This document shows, piece by piece, positions 20,800 to 34,612 of a stretch of 64,000 nucleotides of DNA. The notes under the pieces are model-generated. The model did no database searches, had not been told where the DNA came from, and saw only the letters and a list, made by a program, of their open reading frames with translations. The position numbers were made by a program, and so were the translations under genes. Every line of letters begins with the position of its first letter. The first letter of the stretch is position 1. The stretch comes from Ilyonectria destructans (lineage: Eukaryota > Ascomycota > Sordariomycetes > Hypocreales > Nectriaceae): the NCBI GenBank assembly GCA_020740775.1, contig JAHEWK010000010.1, positions 1,488,001 through 1,552,000 of the forward strand, given 5' to 3'.

Positions 20800-23485
20800 A
20801 TGTCGAGAGCCCCCTTCAGCGGGTTTGGCATCCCCGGATCAAACCGAGGACAGCCACCCCCCGGAGGCCAACAACAGCCTCCTCAGAGGGCACCATACGG
20901 TGGCAGCGATCCTTACCAGCAACCGCAGCAAGGCTACGGCGCCCGCTACAACGACCCCCGAGCACAGCAAGGCAGGCCTCAGGGCGGGCAAGGTGGACAG
21001 TACGGCGGCGGCGGCGGCGGCTACGCTGAGCAGCCTCGCTCGCCTGGCATGACGAGACATAACGAGAAGCCCCGCGGAGGCGCCCCCAGTGTTCGCGAAG
21101 AGGTTTCTCTCAGTGTTGTAAAACTTGACAAGGCGCTTCAATACGATTTCATCTATGGCAACAAGTGAGTGCCATGTAGCCTTGTAACATCATTGAGGCC
21201 ACATCTGACATGGGAGCTTCAACTAGGTGCGCCGTTTCCCCCGAAGACTTCCCTCCCAACCGTGATGGGTCCGATCTATACATTCTCCTTCGAGGTGGCC
21301 AGCCCGTTGGCGAATTTGTCGTTAGTGCCACGCCAACCCCCGGGATCCAATCCCACACCATCAGTCTGTCGGATCCTCAGCGAACATGGACCAACATCAC
21401 AATGAGGGACAACTTCACGGGACAGATGTACGACCCCTTTGCAACTGGAGGCAAGGCCTACCTGGGCTCGGTCGATCTCGAGATTGGCTTTGCCTTGCCC
21501 AACAAAAGGACCGAAGCCCCCTACGACGAAGACGAACTGTCCCAGATGTTCATCGACAGATACCAGAACCAGGTTCTGGCTCCGGGCCAGCGCATATTGA
21601 TGGACGTCTTGAACATCCCCCTTCTCATTATTGTCAAGACGGTTGGTCTCGTCGACCTGGCCATGTCCTCGGATGACTCTGGCAAGCAGACCTACAGAGA
21701 ACCCAACGCTCGAGGTATCCTGACGAGTCAGAGCCGAGTTCTCTTCCACCGCGATGGAAAGGGCGACTTCAACCTCAAGCCTTCGATGTCGAAACCCAAC
21801 TCTAACGCCATCTTGGCCCCTGACTTCAAATTCGAGGATATGGGCATTGGTGGTCTAGGTGACGAGTTTGCAACCATCTTCCGTCGAGCATTCGCGTCTC
21901 GAGTCTTCCCCCCAGGTCTGGTTGCCAAGATTGGTATTCCTCACGTCAAGGGAATGTTGCTCTATGGTCCCCCGGGAACCGGAAAGACGCTCATTGCCCG
22001 TCAGATAGGCAAGATGTTGAACGCGCGCCCGCCCAAGGTCATCAATGGTCCCGAAGTACTCAACAAGTACGTGGGTCAGTCGGAAGAGAACATCCGAAAG
22101 CTTTTCGCGGATGCCGAAAAGGAGTACAAGGAGAAGGGAGATGAGAGCAGCCTTCACATCATCATCTTCGATGAGCTGGACGCTGTGTGCAAACAACGAG
22201 GCTCAGGGGCTGGTGGCGGCACTGGCGTTGGCGACAGCGTGGTGAACCAGTTGCTTTCCAAACTCGATGGCGTAGACCAGCTCAACAACATCCTTTTGAT
22301 CGGAATGACCAACCGAAAGGACATGATTGATGATGCGTTGCTGCGACCCGGTCGTCTCGAGGTTCACCTTGAGATTTCGCTACCTGACGAGCAGGGCCGT
22401 CTAGAGATTCTCAAAATTCACACCGCCAAGATGCGTGAAAACAAGCTTCTAGATCAGGATGTTGACCCGGCGGAGCTTGCTGGGCTCACCAAGAACTTCT
22501 CAGGAGCTGAACTCAACGGCCTGGTCAAGGCCGCGGCGTCATTTGCCTTTTCCCGCCACACCGAGGTCGGTCAGTTGGCTGCTGTCAAGCAGGATGTGGT
22601 CAACATGAGGATTAACCGCGGCGATTTTATGAACGCCTTGACTGAGGTCCGCCCTGCCTATGGTGTCTCAGAGGCAGAGCTTGAGGATGCCGTCCGTTTG
22701 GGCATCACCCGCTACGGCCCCCATATCGACCCGACTATTCAGGAAATGATGCGCGTCGTAGGTATGATCAAGGATGACCCGAACAAGTTCAACACCTCAG
22801 TGCTTTTCCACGGACCCAGGGGTTCGGGCAAGACAGCACTGGCAGCACATATTGCCATGCAGTCTGGGTTCCCGTTCGTCAAGATGGTTACTCCCGCGGA
22901 CCTTGTGGGATATCGCGACGAATTTGCCAAGAAGGACTTCGTACACAAGGCATTTGCGGACGCCTACAAGTCTCCCACTAGCATCCTGATTCTTGACGAC
23001 TTTGAGCGCTTGATTGGATGGAACCCAATTGGACCGCGCTTCTCGAACACCATGCTCGAGGCCCTGACGACTCTGCTAGTGTCGAAGCCCCCCAAGGTGA
23101 GTCAGATTGATTCGAATACATTACCATTGACAAAACTAATATTGCTGTGCAGGGCCATCGTCTTTTGATCTTTGTCACCACTTCCAAACTCTCTGTGCTG
23201 AAGATGCTCGAGATCGATATGGATTTCGCGAAGAAGGTGGCAGTCCCCGCCGTGTCCAACGTGCGGGAGCTGGCGACAGTACTACAGGATTCTAAGGTTT
23301 TCAACACAGCCGACGTAGGTCAGGCGATCAACATTATCCAAGATCGCACGGGCTCGGATTCAGTAGGTGTTGGCATCAAACCTATTTTAGACTGCATCTA
23401 TGAGGCACGGGCTGGAGGTAATGAGGATGTACTGGAGACGTTTACAGATCTACTCATAGAGAAGATTCAGGAGATGAGAGGTTAG
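20800..23485 (+). CDS. SEC18: Vesicular-fusion ATPase Sec18 (NSF)
   Basis: Three exons: 20800-21164, 21227-23096 and 23153-23485, giving 855 residues. The Gly/Gln/Pro-rich N-terminal extension (about residues 1-95) is followed by the NSF N domain. The D1 AAA+ module has GPPGTGKT near residue 369, the Walker B IIIFDELDAV near 434, and NRKDMIDDALLRPGR. The D2 module has GPRGSGKT near residue 650 and ILILDDFERL near 708. The length matches filamentous-fungal Sec18, which is longer than the yeast protein because of the N-terminal extension. Sec18 works with alpha-SNAP (Sec17) to disassemble cis-SNARE complexes at all stages of vesicle transport. Introns use GTGAGT donors. The start ATG follows a pyrimidine-rich leader. 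Confidence 0.96.
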
Positions 23486-23956
23486 AGTCATTAGATATGG
23501 ATGGCAGCTAAGAGGTGGGGGGATGGGTGAAAAGACGTTTATCGGTCTGGTTCAGCGCCGGAGGACATTAGACGCAACATCTTTATAGAAGATGGACAAT
23601 CAATGAAGAAGTATGCATCACGTTGGCATTACGGGACGCCATTTATTGGTAATGCTCTTGAATTTCATGATATTTACGCTGTTACAACACTGGGCATGAC
23701 GATGCGCTGTGATGGTTTAGGTTTGTGTACCACATATAGGTATAGACGGAATATCGAAAACTTATCGAGTTCGCCGCATGCCAGATCGGGGAAGGGGTCG
23801 GTTTAACATCCATTTAAGGCTACCGGCGAGAAGGCAAAGGACAGGTGTGGTTTCATTTTGTATGTCACTGTCGTCCAAAAGCAGTCATACAAAACCCTAG
23901 ATCTGTAGAGGAATGGATTCATGGCTGGGGATGGTCTCACCGACAAGAGGCCAAAC

Positions 23957-24202
23957 TTAGAATTGAGTCAGGAACACTTGGATAGGCCCAAGCCATGACA
24001 TGGGAATAAACCCTACGAGCTGCATGAGCACGAGGGGGACACAGTAGAATGCGGTGATCTTCAATCGATCGTCACCGCCTTTGTAGAACGACAGAATTAC
24101 CGCATTGGGGAGTGGAACTTGGTTGACGGAGGGGGCTTCATTGGCAGTGTACGCGCGCTGGCCCAAAGTCACCAGGCCTAGGAATGACTCGTGGGGGTGC
24201 AT
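23957..24202 (-). CDS. Small hydrophobic protein, possibly conserved, or C-terminal exon
   Basis: ATG 24202 opens an 81-residue frame, MHPHESFLGLVTLGQRAYTA, followed by NAVILSFYKGGDDRLKITAF and one membrane-like segment (FYCVPLVLMQLVGFIPMSWL). The amino-acid make-up is unlike the random ORFs around it, and I have the impression of a conserved small ascomycete membrane protein, but I cannot name it. The frame is open for a short distance upstream of the ATG, so an upstream exon might exist. It lies 471 bp downstream of SEC18 on the opposite strand. Confidence 0.45.
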   Translation of the reverse strand: MHPHESFLGLVTLGQRAYTANEAPSVNQVPLPNAVILSFYKGGDDRLKITAFYCVPLVLMQLVGFIPMSWLGPIQVFLTQF

Positions 24203-24456
24203 GAACTGGGTGAGGGGCGGTGGGATGAGAGGTTTCCGGAGCGATCAGTGGTAGTGTCATGCAGGAAAACAGATCGTTTGTCAAGTCGGGGCGGCGATAC
24301 CGTACCGGATCCATCAAAGACCGGCGCTTGTATAAGTTATGGAGTCGCCGCCAAGCGACCCGACGGGAGAGGAAGTTTGTTGGTAAGTGGAGGGGCCGTG
24401 AAGGAGACGGCGTTGAGAGCGGGCGGACGGGCGGACGGACGGGAAGCGGGATGGAC

Positions 24457-24502
24457 GTGCCATGTGCGGTGCCATGCGCGGTGCCATGTGCCATGTGGGC
24501 AT
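24457..24502. repeat. Imperfect CCATG-rich tandem repeat
   Basis: Short repeats of a GTGCGGTGCCAT-like unit, about three to four copies. Directly upstream (24417-24445) is a GGGCGGAC-type repeat. No function can be inferred. Confidence 0.5.
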
Positions 24503-26260
24503 GGTAGCGTTTTGCGCATCGTGCCTCCACTTGAGCCAGTGAGGCCCAGCGATTCTGGCGCATTCCAGGGTGGAAGTGTTGGTCCTTAGAATGAGGCGAG
24601 TCGTGATAGTGCTCGGAGGGTGGAGAGCACGAGTGCTACGCTCGCTACCCTAGAGCTCCATGTGGTGTTGATTCGCTGGGCGGCACGGGCGCCGAGGGTT
24701 CCCCGGTGGGATGGCGTGCCATGCGGTTGGTAGTTGTCGGCGGATTTGTGGGATGAATGCATGGTTCGTTGGCGGATGTTTGGTTTTCCTTTGCTTCCGT
24801 CTTGTGAGACAGAATATGCAAGTACTATACCTACAGCAAGGCGCTCCCGTCTGCAAGGGCAACGGCTGTCAATCCGTGGCACTGGGCTGAAGGCTCTGGA
24901 GATGCCCGTCTACAGCCTGTTGGGTGACGGCTCAATCCCCGGCTGTGATGACGGGCATGGGGCATGGGGCAATCGTCAATGCGCATGCGATGGTGATGTG
25001 ATGTGATGGGCAGTGGGTACAGTACAGTATCACTGGAGAACAGGACACAGAGGGCCCAGAGCAAACGAACAGCCCAAAAGAGGAGGGGCAGGATTGCAGC
25101 TGAGGTGCAATGGTTGGACAGAGCCGACTGTTGACAAGTGGAATGGTTGCATGGTTGCAGGTTGCATGAAAGGCTGTCCATCCCCATGTTCGTGCTCATG
25201 CATCATGCACGACGACGCAAGAGAGAGTTGAGACCGGAGAGCAAAAGAGATTCGTCGTCATCGGGACGTTGTTCTGGAACGACTTGGCAGCCCTGTTCTG
25301 CGGTGGTGGCACGAGAAGGTTTGGCAGCATCATGCCCCGGTCACCAAATCAGAGTGGCGCACATGTCACTTCAGGAGGCTCAGGAGGCTCTGGCTTGATT
25401 GACGATCCGTTGATCGATTGATGCCCAGCCATTGTCGTTCGCCACCTGGGCAGCTAAAGTTAGGTCCTTTGAGACGCTTCCGCTGCCGAGACGGGTCCGT
25501 ACAGTACGGCAACTGTACAGGCCGAGGTGCCTTTCTTGGCCTGTGTCGGATGTTGGGGCCGTCCCCCTAATTAAGCAAGCAAGCACTGTACGAAGTACGA
25601 TTTTGATTCTCCACGATTGGGAGACGCCATTGCAAACATGGGAGATCCCTGGGCCATCGCGTCCAGGCTTTTGGGACCCAACCAAAGGCCCATGCCGCAA
25701 GACCCATATCCTGTCCCCATCGCCGGCCCTCACTTTCCCACGGCCCGCGGGTATGGTATGGTAGGGGAAAAAACATGGGTCGGGTCGGAGATGTAAGTAC
25801 TCCTGGGCAATTATGACGTGACATGACCCGAGGGCTGCCTCCTTATTTTTTTCCTTTCTTTTTCTGATACTCGTTCTGCAGTCCCCTATCAAATTTCGCT
25901 TTCGCTTTGTTGCTATCTGTCAGCCGTCCGTCTTGCAACCAACGGCGCATCCTTCATCCCAACTCGGCGTGCGCCTCGACAGCGCATGGTTCGCAGAGAG
26001 GGCCAGAGGGACGCCACTGGCCCAGTGGACCCAAGCCTCCACCAATGGCCGCGACCTGGACAGGCGTCACCCCGGCCCGGGAGAGCACCCAGCCCGCCTG
26101 CGAGCGCGCTGCAACCCTCCCCCCCTCCCCTGGGCTCCGGCAGCTCTCACTGGCCAATGTGGGGACTGGGCTGGTGGCTGGCCGCCCCGAGGTACCTGCT
26201 ACATGACACCGCGGTCGGTCGCGTGGCGACGGCGGAGGGCCTCTCCGGGCGAACCGGTCC

Positions 26261-26298
26261 CTAGCACCTCTCCTAGCACCTCTCCTAGCACCTCTCCT
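26261..26298. repeat. 12-bp tandem repeat, three copies
   Basis: Three near-perfect head-to-tail copies of CTAGCACCTCTC followed by a diverged copy beginning CTGGCAC. Confidence 0.7.
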
Positions 26299-27246
26299 GG
26301 CACGCCTAGCAGGTTTCTTTAGCACTCCCAGTGTCTCCAGCGGGCTGGCGCACCCTGCCGTTAGTTCCAGGTAAACGGTACCTATTTAGCTACTGCTAGC
26401 GCCTCTGGCTTGTCGAGTCTCTGTCGCCCCACTTCCTCTCACTTCCTCTTCGCGCGCTCATCTCATCCCCGTCCAACGTCCCCCCCTCGGAATAGCGCGA
26501 GCCAAGTCTCTGTGTGTGCGTCTGTGTGTCTCTCTTTTTGCCTTGGCTTGCCCTGCCTTGTGCATTTCATTGACCTGGGTTCGCTTTGCGTCTTCCCTGC
26601 CTTGCCAATGTTACTCGTGTCAGTCATACCTGGCTCCGAGCTCCCACGCCGTGTTTTGTTGTGCTGCGAAGCGTAGTGGTGCCTTGGTTGCTTCCGTGCG
26701 TCTCGCTCCATCGCCCTCTCCCTATCCCATCTCTCTCCCGCACCACCGACGATCACCACCACCGCCGACAACAACACCACCAAACTCGCGATACAAAGGC
26801 GACCGCGCCGCGAATGTCGTCCGCTCTCCCGTGATACCCAAACAAAAGGAAACGCCCGTTTGGCCGCTATATGGCGTCGTCACGTCTTGTACGTCTTGGT
26901 CCTTCATCGTCCCCTCCTTGCTCGTATCCCCATTTCCCAGCCCGGACCCGCTCTTCAGATGGGCCTTTGCTGGGGGACCTCGTTGGAAATCAAGCCAGGC
27001 GCTGAAGGCAATTAAACATTGCCAACACTCGTCCTTGGTCTCGGTCTCGCCGCGGCCATCTCATTCTCTCCTCCTCCACCCTCTCTCCCGTCTGCAACAT
27101 CCTCCACGACATGCGCCTCGACGGCTGCCGCCGCTGCTGCTCCTCCTGTTGCTAACTCGATGCCTTCGCCTCCAGCTCCCGTCGCCTTGAGCATCGCCAG
27201 CTCTGCCCTCTCCTGACGACGACCACGCTCTCGAGCGGCCGTGCCC

Positions 27247-30200
27247 ATGGCGACCCTCGTGGAACCCTCAGGCCCGCTGCCGCCAGCGACTGGCCTCAGC
27301 GCTCCGCCAGCCTTCCCCGTCTCCTCGCGCGCCCCGATCAAGGATCCGACGTCCACCACCACAGCGCCCAGGTCCGGGGCCGTCGCCGTTTCCACCACCA
27401 CCATCCCAAGAGACTTTGCTCCCAGGGAAGCACCGACACCCAAGAGGCCCGTCAGATCGACCAATACACGCATGCCCCCAATCACCGCCAGGCCCTTGGT
27501 TCCTGTAACTGAGCGTCGATCCCACCAGCGACGACCTTCTACCACGCGAGGCCACAGGGAATCTCCCACCGCTGCAGACACCGACCAACCCAACAACCTG
27601 TCCAAATCCGACATCACCCCAGATGGTGGATCCGCAGGTCGCGAGGGCCGTCAATTCGCCGTCTCGAACGTTGGCAACAATGGCCGGATATATCTGAGGT
27701 ACGTTAGTCTGTCATCGTTTGCAGTCGTTTGTCATTCCCTGTGGTATGCTGCAAACCAGCCTTCTCGATATCCACCTAGTCCACTCCGTCATCCTGCTCA
27801 GTTCTCTCGTTTTGTGGGGAGAGGTCTCAGTTGGTCCGCTCCCGTGATCCGCCCTGACGTGGATCGAGAGACACCACCACGCCGGTGCCCGAAACTCTGG
27901 CGCTGGTCGACGCTGAGCTAACATTCTCTTCTTTTAGACCGACTGTCCGTCCCGCCAACCAGCGATGTCCCCAACCTCAGTTCGTCTTCCCCATCACCCC
28001 GCCGAGTACCGCGGGCTTGGATCCCTTGGGTCACGATAGGTCCATTGAGGACCAGGGCAGCTCGCTGCACATCAGCCAGTGGTCATCGACGCCCGAGGCG
28101 TCTCCCTTCGTCACCAGTCAGACCTTTTTCGACCCGCAAGACTCCGGAAGGCCCGCAAAGCATCGCCGTGCTTTGTCCGACACAACGATCCACGAGACCG
28201 CTAAGGATTCGGAGACTGGAGACTTCAAAATTGTGATATCCAAACCGGGTGACGACCACCGGCCCCGCACAATGGAAGATATTGATCCCAATGCGATACC
28301 GCTTCTCGACATCAACATCCCTTCTTGGCGTATAGGAACCCCTCGATTTACCGTCAGAGGCACTCCTGTGATCCGCGGCTCCTCGTACGCTCCCACCGAG
28401 GATTTCCGTTCCAGCAGTGCCTCACTGCTGAATCGCCAGGGCGGGCTCAACAGCTCTCACCTCGAAATGGGATCAGGGCGGCCTAGCACCCTGGCCGTAC
28501 CGGCTTTGCGCTTCTCTCGCTCCGCGTCTACCACCCCGATTTCTTCCACCCCCCGAGTGATTCGCACCGTCCATCCGTCATACATGTCGAACCTCAAGAT
28601 AGAACCAGCCATGTTCGACAACTTGACCTTCAAGCCGGCTTGCGATGACCGAGCCTTGGTCAGATACTCCCCCGTCACGAGCGCCGTCACCGCCGCCACG
28701 CCGCCACGTCTGGTCGCAGAGATTACTTCTCCCAGTTTCCTGGACTATGAGCTGATATCCGACTTCTTCCTGACCTTTCGTGCCTTCCTCGAATCGGTGG
28801 ATCTGTTGCGAATGCTGGTTGCGAGACTCCGATGGGCCCTGGGCCGAGACGATGAGACAGGCATGGTCGTTCGAGTCCGGACATTTGTTGCCTTGCGGCA
28901 TTGGATCCTGAACTATTTCATGGATGATTTCGTCCTGGACTATAACCTTCGGGTGACCTTTTGTGAGTTGTTGAACGACTTTGTCGACGAGCTATCAAAA
29001 TGCAACCGATCCCGAAAAGTACAACTCAAGATTCTCGGAGAACTGAAAAAGTGCTGGAGGCGGGTTTGTGCGCTTTACTGGGATGGTCCCGAATTTGACG
29101 ACTCCCTGGAAGCATGCATTCCCGTTGCCCCCGGTGGCATCGCTGGCCACAGAGACCCGGATCTGGATCCGTCATTTTGGGACCGGGAGGATGCAGAGGC
29201 GCCCCAGCTGGACAACATGCTCCCCTCGAGGAGGAGCACCTGTGAGCGAACCAGCTTTGTGGCTGATATCTCTCGAGCCGGCCACGTTGGAGATTCGATA
29301 CTCTTCGAAAATCGACCCAGCACTCCAGAGGAGCAAATCACACCAGATCCTGCCGAGTATCAGAACCCGACGTCCCCGATTAGTATGACGAGCGTGGACA
29401 TTGTCTCGTGTTCGTTCCCCAACAAAGTTCTGCGATCTACACATCCTACCGGTCCCCATCCGCTGGGTGCTCACCCGGTGACCACAAGCTCAGTATACAA
29501 CCAGACGGGCCAGGTCGCCACGACGCCTCGAGCTCTTGTTGGTAAACGCGTCCGCCCAACCGCTCAGACGCACAAGCGCAACAACAGCATGACCGACTCT
29601 CTGCGAGATCACAGTTCCGACAAGGTATCATTCAAAGACCAGGAGTTTTTGATGACCGTTCCGTACGCGGGGAGCCTTGTCCGAGGGAATTTGTTACCAC
29701 CGGCCCAGGCGTTTGTTGACGTTGGGCCCGACGACGTTCCCAACAGTGCCAGACAGACGACATCCCTCCACCCGGATAGCCAAGAAATGGCCAAGGCAAG
29801 GGCGCAAGCGGGTGCTATGTCGGGTCATGGTATGAAGAAATTGCTGGGAAGCGTGAGACGTGCCTTGAGCACTAGGGGCCAGGGAGTCTCTCCGACGCAA
29901 GGAAGCTTCATCAACGTGGCGCCAATCGGCCCGCGTGGTGCAACCACGAACCGACTTCCTGGGACAGCTGTGGTCCCACAGAACCGACACCGATACAATA
30001 GCGCTCGGCCGCCGGTGAGAATAGACGTGCTTGGCGCTGAGGCAGCAGAGGATTTCAAGAACGCTGTACGAGAGGAGGCGGCTGCGGAGGCGGAGCGTCG
30101 TGGGCTCCCGATGGTGCTGCCCAACTCAACATCCGATCCCGCAGATATCGGCTACTCAGCTGCGCACATGGATTCAAGCACCTTCGACAACCTCCACCAT

Positions 30201-32888
30201 AATCACAGACACCGACCTAGTAGCGACATGGGAATCACTGCTGGCAGCAAGTCCATTGTCATTGTGGACGACACGACCCCATTTGGTGCGGTGCATCGGG
30301 GGACCACCAGCGGACACCCCTCGGTCGATGCTTTTGCAGAGGCCTTCAGGCTCGGCGGCGCCGATCCCACGCCGCCTACCACACCCCCTGCACCTTCAAT
30401 GGGAGGCACACCAAGACGTTCTTCGTATTTGCTGAACCAGCATGTTTTAGAGCCATGCCTCTCACAGAATCCTCTGCCGCCGTTTGTGCCTGATCTTGAT
30501 ACTCTCGCCCCTGGTCACAGCGCTCGCCCATCTGAGGACCAGACCCGAACCTCCTTGGCGACAACGCAACGCAGCGTTCGCAACTATCCTCCAGTTTCAT
30601 TCCGAGGAGGGCACCGTCGGAACAAGTCAACCAGGACTCATCAGTCGCTCAACTCGATGTTGAACAAGCGCCGGTTCTCCTTTGGAAGTGGGATGGGCCA
30701 TTCATCAGTGCGAAGCTTCGACGCCACGACCTGTTCTGGTGTCTCGGTCAATAACGAAGAGCATGGAGATCCCATACAGCAGCCTTTACGTGTTTTGCGA
30801 CGACGGCCCGGTGGAGATCTGAGGGCAGCGACGAATGTGGGTGAGTTGGACCACATATCATTGCGGAGGTCGCGGTCAGTTGGATCCTTGACTACTTATT
30901 CCGAATCCATCCGGAGCTCCTACGTCCCGAGTCCTCGGGTCGACTCGTTTGCAAATGGCGAGATGGTTTCAATCGACCTCCCACAGCAACGCAAGGAAGT
31001 CTTTTCTCTCGGCCAGCTCGCCGAGAAGAAGCCACCGAAACGGGATCTGTCGTTGTTCAGCACTCATTCATCCAAGCCAGTCATGCGACCATCATTTGAG
31101 GTCGAGGCGCAGAAGCTCGCACAGATCCCCGACGATGACGAAGACGATGGCGGCATTGAGTCTGCGCTGATGAAGCTCGAGGGTAAATTTGTTGACAAGA
31201 AGCCAAGGGAAGAAGGAGAAGAAATCGACCCCGCTGAAATTGGAATCGCCATTGGTGAGCCGGAGATCAGGAAGCCAGAGACCAGGGATCCTCGTGAGAA
31301 GCTTGCCGTGAGGCAAACTTTCATGTTTGACCCTGATCAGGACGACCTGGATGATCTAGACGATTATGAGCCGATGGAGCAGCAGGGGACCTTCCTAACA
31401 CCACGCCGTCCCCTGACTGAAGTCAAGTCTTTCCTATCTGAGACCTCCCACGAGTCGTATTCCTCTATCCCCATCTTGGATCGGGGTGGAACGGACGAAG
31501 GCCGAAGCACGCATGGAGGGCGAAAATGGACAAATATGTCGATCCTTGAGGGACCTGAGGACGATGCCACACCCAAACCAAACAAGTTCGGCTTCCTGGA
31601 CGACGACGAAGCTGATTCGCGACACCCATCCTATGAGTTCGTGACCAAGACCGACAGCATTGAGGGTATCAGACCGGGTGAGACCGCCCCCAACGAGGAG
31701 GAAGAGGACGAGGACCAGTCCTTCCTCAACGACGACAGTGATCTATCGTCGGAGATGTCTGTTGATGCACTTGACGACGACGACTTTGGCACTGAGCATG
31801 ACTTCGGTCCCAGGGTGAAACTCCCTGCCCACCCTCTCAGCTCTCCAGCCTTGACTACCGCGCCAAGGAGAAGCCCTCCTTCGCCTCCAATGACCCTCGT
31901 CCAAGCGCTGGAGATGTCGCCACCCCAGATGTTCGACGTGCCTGAAGTCCATGAGGCCCAGATATGGAACCAGAAGCCTCTTCCTCCTACTCCAGAGACG
32001 TCCCCGACAGCTCCATACCTCCATTCGATCAGCTCTACAGATGACCAGACCGCAACAACCGAAGCCCTTCGAATGGCACCTAAGCCCGAGCCCGCAGAGA
32101 ACAACAAGTACAACGTTCACCTGCCGTTCATCCTGGCTTTTGACTCGGAAATCCTGGCTCAGCAGTTTACTCTGATTGAGAAGGATGCTCTGAACGAAAT
32201 TGACTGGAAGGAACTCATCGACATGAACTGGAAGAATGCCACAAACAATGATTCTCGGTCCTGGGTTGACTTTTTGCGTAACACAGACGCCCATGGAGTC
32301 GAGGTGGTGATTGCCCGTTTCAACATTATGGTCAAATGGGCCATCTCTGAGATCGTTATGACCCAACATGTCGAGGAGAGGGCGCGATGCATCGCCAAGT
32401 TCATTCACATCGCGACTCACTGCCGGCGCTACCGCAACTTTGCGACACTCGCCCAGCTCACCATTGCCCTTTCCAGCAATGAAGTCTCTCGTCTCACAAA
32501 GACCTGGGCTCTTCTACCCCCTCACGACCACAAGACTCTGAGGGATCTAGAAAACCTGGTGACGCCCATGCGCAACTTCTACAATCTTCGAGCTGAGATG
32601 GAGGTTGGATCAGACTTGGGCTGCATCCCCTTCGTGGGCATCTACACCCACGACCTGCTATACAATGTACAGAGGCCGTCGGAGATTGCCGGCTCGCCTA
32701 CCACCCCTCCCCTAATCAACTTTGAACGATGCCGCATCGCCGCCGCAGTGGTCAAGACCCTGCTTCGCCTACTAGAGGCGAGCACGAGGTACAAGTTCCA
32801 ACCCATTGAGGGTATCACCGAGCGCTGTCTCTGGATGAGCGCCCTCAGCGACGAAGAGATCCGACGACACTCCGAAAGCCTCGAGTAA
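27247..32888 (+). CDS. LTE1: Lte1-type guanine nucleotide exchange factor (RasGEF)
   Basis: Two exons, 27247-27698 and 27938-32888 (GTACGT donor, GAGCTAAC branch, TTTTAG acceptor, 239-nt intron), giving 1800 residues. A RasGEF N-terminal domain lies at about residues 380-540 (LVAEITSPSFLDYELISDFFLTFRAF, VRTFVALRHWILNYF). A very long Ser/Pro/Asp-rich linker follows. A catalytic CDC25-homology domain lies at about 1550-1800 (ALNEIDWKELIDMNW, FNIMVKWAISEIV, KFIHIATHCRRYRNFATLAQL, FVGIYTHDLL). The two-part architecture with a large spacer is that of Lte1, which promotes mitotic exit and septation signalling through the Tem1 GTPase in yeast. In filamentous fungi its role in septum formation is inferred. 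ATG 27247 precedes a low-complexity region, so the true start is less certain than the splice. Confidence 0.9.
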
Positions 32889-34612
32889 ATTCCCTACTAA
32901 AACAATTCGCATCGTTTTGTAAACTACCAAACCACACGCACATTCTGTCGATGCTACCCCCCATCGACGAAGACGCATCAACGTTATGAATCTTACGACT
33001 CTCCGCGGCGACGGCGTTTCATCTACTATTAATGTTTTCATCACCATGACGGGATACAATACATACCACATACACAGCCAATGTGCTTCCTTGTATTTAT
33101 AACCCCAACAACAAACGACATATATCACCACCACGGCCAGCACAGGGAGGCAGGGTTCAATGTCTGTCCCAGTATACAACATAAATGCCATCATCGTCAC
33201 CATCATCGTCACAGCATCTGGCACAAGCAGGAGTTGGGAAATTTGGCCGGCCTTGTTTTTTCTTCTCGATTCTGACGGCCTTATATCCTCTTGGCTTTTC
33301 CGGCTTGGCTTGGTTTTGTTCCATACCCCGTTCCGCGCCGTTCATGACGGCTCTCCGTCGCGCTTTTTGACTTGTTTTTATCATTCCCTTCTTGGGAGTT
33401 TGAGCACCATGGGACTGGTTGTTTTGAGAACCATGTGCAGCGTTGGATGGGAGAGGAATAATGGATGGGATAGGAAGGAAGGACATGGGAAGGAAACTGC
33501 ATAAAATGGGATGGATGGATGGGATTGTGGATGGATGGCTGGAGTAGATATGGGATTGACTGACAGTGAGGGGCTTTGAACCCAGGAATTGATACCACCT
33601 TTACGATGACTTGATCATTGATTGCACTATACTGTACCATATGATTGACGTGAGGTTTCATGATGTGTTTATGTATAAGGGCAAGACGACGAAGAACTAG
33701 TCTTATGAGGTGAGGATAGAGGTCGTAACTTGCACATCATTGGATGTTGTTCCTTTTATATGTCCAATCTTTTGGGTCGACAGACATGAAATCCCCAAGT
33801 TGCTTCGTCACTGTATCGTGAAATCGAAACACGCTGGTCTTCATGTCTCCTTGGAACTCATAGGCCGCATCTCCCCTCGATAATGGTCGGTTCTGTGGCT
33901 AGACAAGAGAAACAAAATTGTGGCCCAGAGCAGAGTTAATTGCACTTAAGACTCTGCAAGGTCACTAATACCAGATAACTTGTCATCCTAGAGAACTAGT
34001 TATCAGCTAGGATGGCTGTGGGACGCACGAAGAAAAGGGGAATACGAGTTTTCAAAGTCGACTGGACAGTTTGACACAACATCCGTTGAATTAGAACGAT
34101 TCGAGTATGCGTATTCACGTCGTGGGGAGGACGGTAGGCAAGGGAATAATGCCAACAATGGCGATATCATTATCGTCCATGATCTTTCGCAATTCATACA
34201 GTCACATGAGAATGAATCAAGGCGGACAAAGGTTTCAATGGCAACTTTTTGGATCTTTTTTTCCTCCCAGTTTGGACGACTATGTAGCTTCTCGCATCAA
34301 AACCGTAGAACAAAGGCGGGACGACGATCAAGTCTAACCCCCTTAGCGATACAGGGCTTTCCCTCCCCCCCTTTCCGGTGAGTTCCGTCCTCCCAGCCTG
34401 AGCATCCGAGAACAAGCGTAGTCAGAAGCCCGACACAGAGAGAGACAAAAGAGGGACAATGGGCCAGGGGCGAGTATCTTTCCCTCATTAGCACCGCCAA
34501 GTTGAACCTTGGCCCCAAGATAAAAGTCAGCAAGCCTAGTAACGCCGCCGATGTCGACCAATCGCCATCACCACTGTGCGCTCGACTCAGCACCGCCTTG
34601 GGCCTCAGCTTC
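32889..34612. other. Convergent spacer between LTE1 and RPS0
   Basis: 3' regions of two converging genes. A GGAT microsatellite-like tract lies at about 33508-33540. No gene is supported, and the ORFs present overlap on opposite strands and lack motifs. Confidence 0.4.

Larger units (their letters stand above)
24203..27246. other. Long upstream region and leader of the LTE1-type gene
   Basis: About 3 kb without a convincing gene. It holds low-complexity patches, pyrimidine-rich tracts (26400-26780, 27050-27230) and several overlapping ORFs that look like composition artefacts. The last several hundred bases probably form a long 5' leader, as is common for large fungal signalling genes. A GC-rich block at 25950-26330 carries a small tandem repeat. 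Confidence 0.4.

Noticed and set aside
26516..27190. 224-codon ORF upstream of LTE1
   Set aside because: Pyrimidine-rich low complexity in the probable leader; no protein features.
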